Below, one piece after another: positions 60,241 to 64,000 of a stretch of DNA of 64,000 bases (positions are counted from its first letter, which is position 1; each line of letters begins with the position of its first letter). Where the stretch lies: the NCBI GenBank assembly GCA_037957365.1, contig JARHVA010000081.1:4235001-4299000 (forward strand), read 5' to 3'. The position numbers and the translations under genes were made by a program. The stretch is from Torreya grandis (Eukaryota > Streptophyta > Pinopsida > Cupressales > Taxaceae). The notes under the pieces were generated by a model. That model was given only the letters and a program-made list of their open reading frames with translations. It did not search any database and was not told the origin of the DNA.

Positions 60241-63200
60241 TGGAATGACTATGTAATTTTATTAATAGTATTTTTGGGTCCAACATGCCCCATTATTTTA
60301 TATTACACATGGAGACCCTATTTCTCTATCATAATTTCTTTCTTTTTTTATTCTTGCATACTAGTATGACTTCATTTATGAATGCCACATAAATTGCAAA
60401 GATCAAATTATATTTTATTGGTCTCTAACTCATGAGCCAAATCTATTTTGATGTTGATTTATATTAAATTTATCCTTCATTGAAATGGTTTATTATATTT
60501 TTCATATATTCAAAAGGTTTTTTGTTGATGCATTTGCCTTGTGGTAAATTATTGAAGTGTTCAATTGTATTATGATCGTGATTCATGCATATTTAGTTAA
60601 AATTATAATCTAGATGATCATGATATCAATTTGAAATGTTTGTTTAGATGTTAGATTAATTTATTTCACTCATATTGGTGTTTCTTTGGTCAATTCTTTA
60701 TTAATATCATGATTCACTTACATTTTTGGGTATTTACTTGTAGCAATTTTAATGTTTGGTCGAATATAATTGATCTTTCATATGATTAAGTCTATGTCAT
60801 TATATGCTTTGCTCATACATTATTCATACTTATATGGGTTTTGGATTTTTCTTAATCTATTAATAGTTTCCCCAAGTTTCCATTTTATTTTATTTTTATA
60901 ATTCAAGTCTTTGGCTTTTGTTTCACAATGTAGTTTAATAGTTGAGATCTCCTGAAGCCATCAATTTTTACTACATGTTAAAATCTTGCTAACTCAAAGA
61001 TGTTATCTAGTCAAATACTAAGTTATTTTACATCACCTAAGTCCCATGATCATGCCACATGGTAGGATCCTAATGACCCAACCCAATGGAGAGTCAACAA
61101 GCTATGTAAATCTTTGTGCCCCAGGCCTTGGGATTGTGACACTTGGCACCATCCCAAGAACCTAACAGCCTAGGGATATATTTATAGTAATAAATATATA
61201 TGCCCCTAAGGCCCTAATATTCCATGCTTAGCACTATCATAGGATATTATAGTGATGAAAATACTAATTTAGAAGTGATGCCAGCATAGTTCCTTATACA
61301 ATCATTTTTGGACAAGTAAAATAATTAGATTTATCTATGTGTCAACATCATGCTAACCTAGAGGTGACATCAAGATAATGCCTTGTACATTAATTTTTGG
61401 GAAAATAGAGTAGTGAGATTCATACATGTGCCAACACCTCACTAACCTAGAGGTGATATCAATAGAATCATTATACAATCATGAAGTATACAGAAGACTC
61501 TGAGTAGTTGGGATCATGACAAGTGGAAGCAAAACAAACCTGAGATAAACATGATAGATAATCAAGAGAAGGAAAAAATAATCAAAGAGGAAAAAATGGA
61601 AACAAAATAGACATGCAAACATCTCCTTTAACATGTATAAAAAATAAGTTTGACATCTGGATATAGACCAAGTGATAGTTTTATGTTCAATTGTAAGTAA
61701 AGATTGAAGGTAGAAGAGAACATGTCATTTTAGTAGATAGACCTGAGAATTTTAAACTATCTAAAAATTAGAGTCAATTTAAATATCCTACATCAAATAT
61801 CTTGGAGATAACCATAAGAATAAAATGAGCATGGAGATGGAAATGGTCGAAGCATAAGTAGAAATTTGGGTAGATGCATAAGTCTTAATATTTGAATTCA
61901 AATACAAAGTAAACATAGATGAGGTTAAAAAAAATTCAAAAGGAAAAAAATGCATCCATTTATAGAATTATAATAATCCATTATTATAATATTTCATGGT
62001 CATCATTATTTAATAGGTAAATGACACATATAGAAGGTGCAGGGGGAATCTTGGGATAAGTATAAATAGGTAGAATGGATAAAACTAGAACAAAGAAACA
62101 ACTCCATCATTGGGGTTGGTTTGCAATGAGGTGCCTCTTCTTATTTTGATCAATGATCAATCAATAGAATCAATTGAATACTAGATATTACCTTTTGATC
62201 ATTGGAGATTGAAGTGAATTGGAGATTGAATCCACTTCCATCCTGGAAGTGGCATATAAAATTATGCCATGACTAGATGATTATCTTTTTTTGATGTGTT
62301 ATCACAAAACATTGTGCTCTAGTAAGTTATTTTATTTTATGTTTATATCAAGATAATTTAATTTATGGTTGCAAATAATAGCCTTAATGGGTCAACCATG
62401 TATATAAGAGTGACATTTTTTCATTGTGAAATGTAGACATGTTTTGAGAATCAAAACTCTGTTCAGATTGAGCCAAGATTTCATCTACCCTTCCTACTAG
62501 TTTTATCTTAAAGTTTTCCAAAGATTTTGATTTGATAAATAATCTATGTAAATAAGTTTTTTATATTTATTGTGTACAAGTGGATATACAATTAGATTAT
62601 TCAATAGCTAGTTTAATTAGATCTGATAACTCAATCTATTTATTTTGAATCTTACATTAGTCATGGTGTAAAAATATCTGCATGCTTATATAATTGCTTT
62701 CTTTGAATTAATTTGTATATTTCATGTTCACATAATTTTCCTTTGAGTCTTGCTCATTGTCGGATTCTAGTTTGTGCAATAGCTAGACTTGATACCTAAT
62801 GATTCGATTGTTTCCCACACTAATCTAATTTTTGAGTATTGGAATACTTGTCTCAAAAGAGATTAATCTCTTTCCTTCCATAATCTTTCCCTCTCTTTTA
62901 TATTTTTTAATGAGAAAAGACGTACACATTACATTGTAAATAGTTCATTCATAGAGGAAATTCATAGTGTAAGCTTAAATATCTTGAGATAACCATTAGA
63001 CCTTTCAGTGGAAACAACCACAACCTACCCAATTTATATCATATAGATTTTCATGGCCCTTAAACCACCAATAGGTCCTAAAAATGAGGGTAATTTTATC
63101 CCATGATCTGTTTATGACTTTTATTCTCTTAGATCAGTTAATTCCTAACCATTTTTAGTGAGCCATAATTTCAGACTAACAAATACCATCTTTCATCATG

Positions 63201-64000
63201 ATGACCTATTACCAATCTAATATTTGGAAATAAAATTGAATGTCTAGATTCTAAGCCTGGTGATGATTAAAATCTTGTAATACTCTTTGAAATTATTCTA
63301 ATGATCTCTGACACTAACATAAAGTATTGAATATGTTAGGACCATACCATTATTTCCCTTTTTTATTGTGAATTTTACTATTGTTTCAATTTATTTCTTG
63401 TCTTAATGTGCATTACCCTTGTGAGCATATCTAACACTAAAAATATTCTGATTTGGTTAAGATCCCTGCATTCTTTTTTCTTAGTGTACATTTATTTTTT
63501 GTTTTTATGTTTATAAGCTACTTTTAAGATTTTATTTGAGTTTTAAAAGCTCCAATATGTGTGTAAATATAATTGTCTTTGATTTTTATATGAAATCAAT
63601 AATATTGGAGTCTATAGACACATAAATTTAATCATTAAATGATCAATAATCATTATCCTTGACATAATTCCCCTACTTGGTCTATTCACCATTTTGATAA
63701 CTTGTAATGTATAAGAGATCCTCTGTTTTATTAAAAAATAAAAAAATCATACATAAATTCCTATTTCAACCCCATGATTCCTTATTTAACCTACAAGATA
63801 TTGTAATAATTTTCCCAATAATCTATGTCTTTATGGGAAATAACCGTTCTAGGTTATATAGGGCCATACTACAGCCTTGTCCACTAGAAAGACATTCTCC
63901 CTATTCTATACTATTTAGATTTTCAAATTGAGACTTATTACAATGACTCTCTTAGACTTATTTAAAGGTTAGTTATACAAAATATTCTAATTATTTCCAT
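60241..64000. other. AT-rich sequence, no gene recognised
   Basis: No motif-bearing frame was found on either strand. The part near 61,030-61,210 is somewhat richer in C and G (CCCATGATCATGCCACATGG, CCCCAGGCCTTGGGATTGTG) and could be LTR or leader of the minus-strand gypsy element, but no matching second copy is present. The 74-codon frame at 63,707-63,931 has no support. Confidence 0.4.

Overview
This window reads as nuclear DNA of a land plant, most likely a seed plant. It is very AT-rich. It is packed with decayed Ty1/copia and Ty3/gypsy LTR retrotransposons, L1-type LINEs, a satellite-like tandem repeat and AT or TG microsatellites. I found no intact host gene, no recognisable tRNA or rRNA gene, and no bacterial-type organisation. 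In-frame stops in the retroelement reading frames often sit at former CAA, CAG, CGA or TGG codons, and lost Cys or Glu codons often fit G-to-A or C-to-T changes. That is the signature of long-term cytosine methylation and deamination. A gymnosperm with an AT-drifted genome would fit, but the species cannot be fixed from this sequence alone.

Layout. 0.15-2.5 kb: an unrecognised, stop-riddled coding relic with exon-like blocks and a compound TA/TACA microsatellite. 3.9-10.9 kb: a 2.77-kb block duplicated in tandem, carrying and followed by a ~369-bp tandem repeat (12 full units). 11-16.1 kb: a minus-strand copia gag remnant and unrecognised minus-strand frames. 17.4-18.1 kb: the end of a gypsy integrase. 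21.8-28.6 kb: a LINE ORF1 remnant (+), a LINE ORF2 C-terminal remnant (-), and two copies, in opposite orientation, of an unnamed repeat-encoded protein family.

30,958-56,357 is one copia element (here 'C') with 540-bp LTRs and a perfect 5-bp target duplication GAATG. It is swollen to 25.4 kb by later events. A second copia element (here 'A/B') inserted into C's integrase region. A ~7-kb stretch running from the A/B leader to C's reverse transcriptase was then duplicated in tandem, giving copies A and B of the inner element and two copies of the C pol segment. A third copia element (here 'D', with its own LTRs, primer site and 5-bp target duplication) inserted into the first C segment. A 941-bp GC-richer retroposed segment with a perfect 17-bp target duplication inserted into copy A. 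Several deletions trimmed the pieces. 58.6-59.7 kb holds a minus-strand gypsy integrase. The remainder up to 64 kb shows no feature I can name.

Nothing here works as a present-day gene set. The interest lies in the nested transposon stratigraphy, two independent tandem segmental duplications, the 369-bp array, the unnamed repeat-protein family and the GC-richer retroposed insert. Element letters and the label 'FamX' are mine. Boundaries without a target duplication or LTR terminus are approximate.
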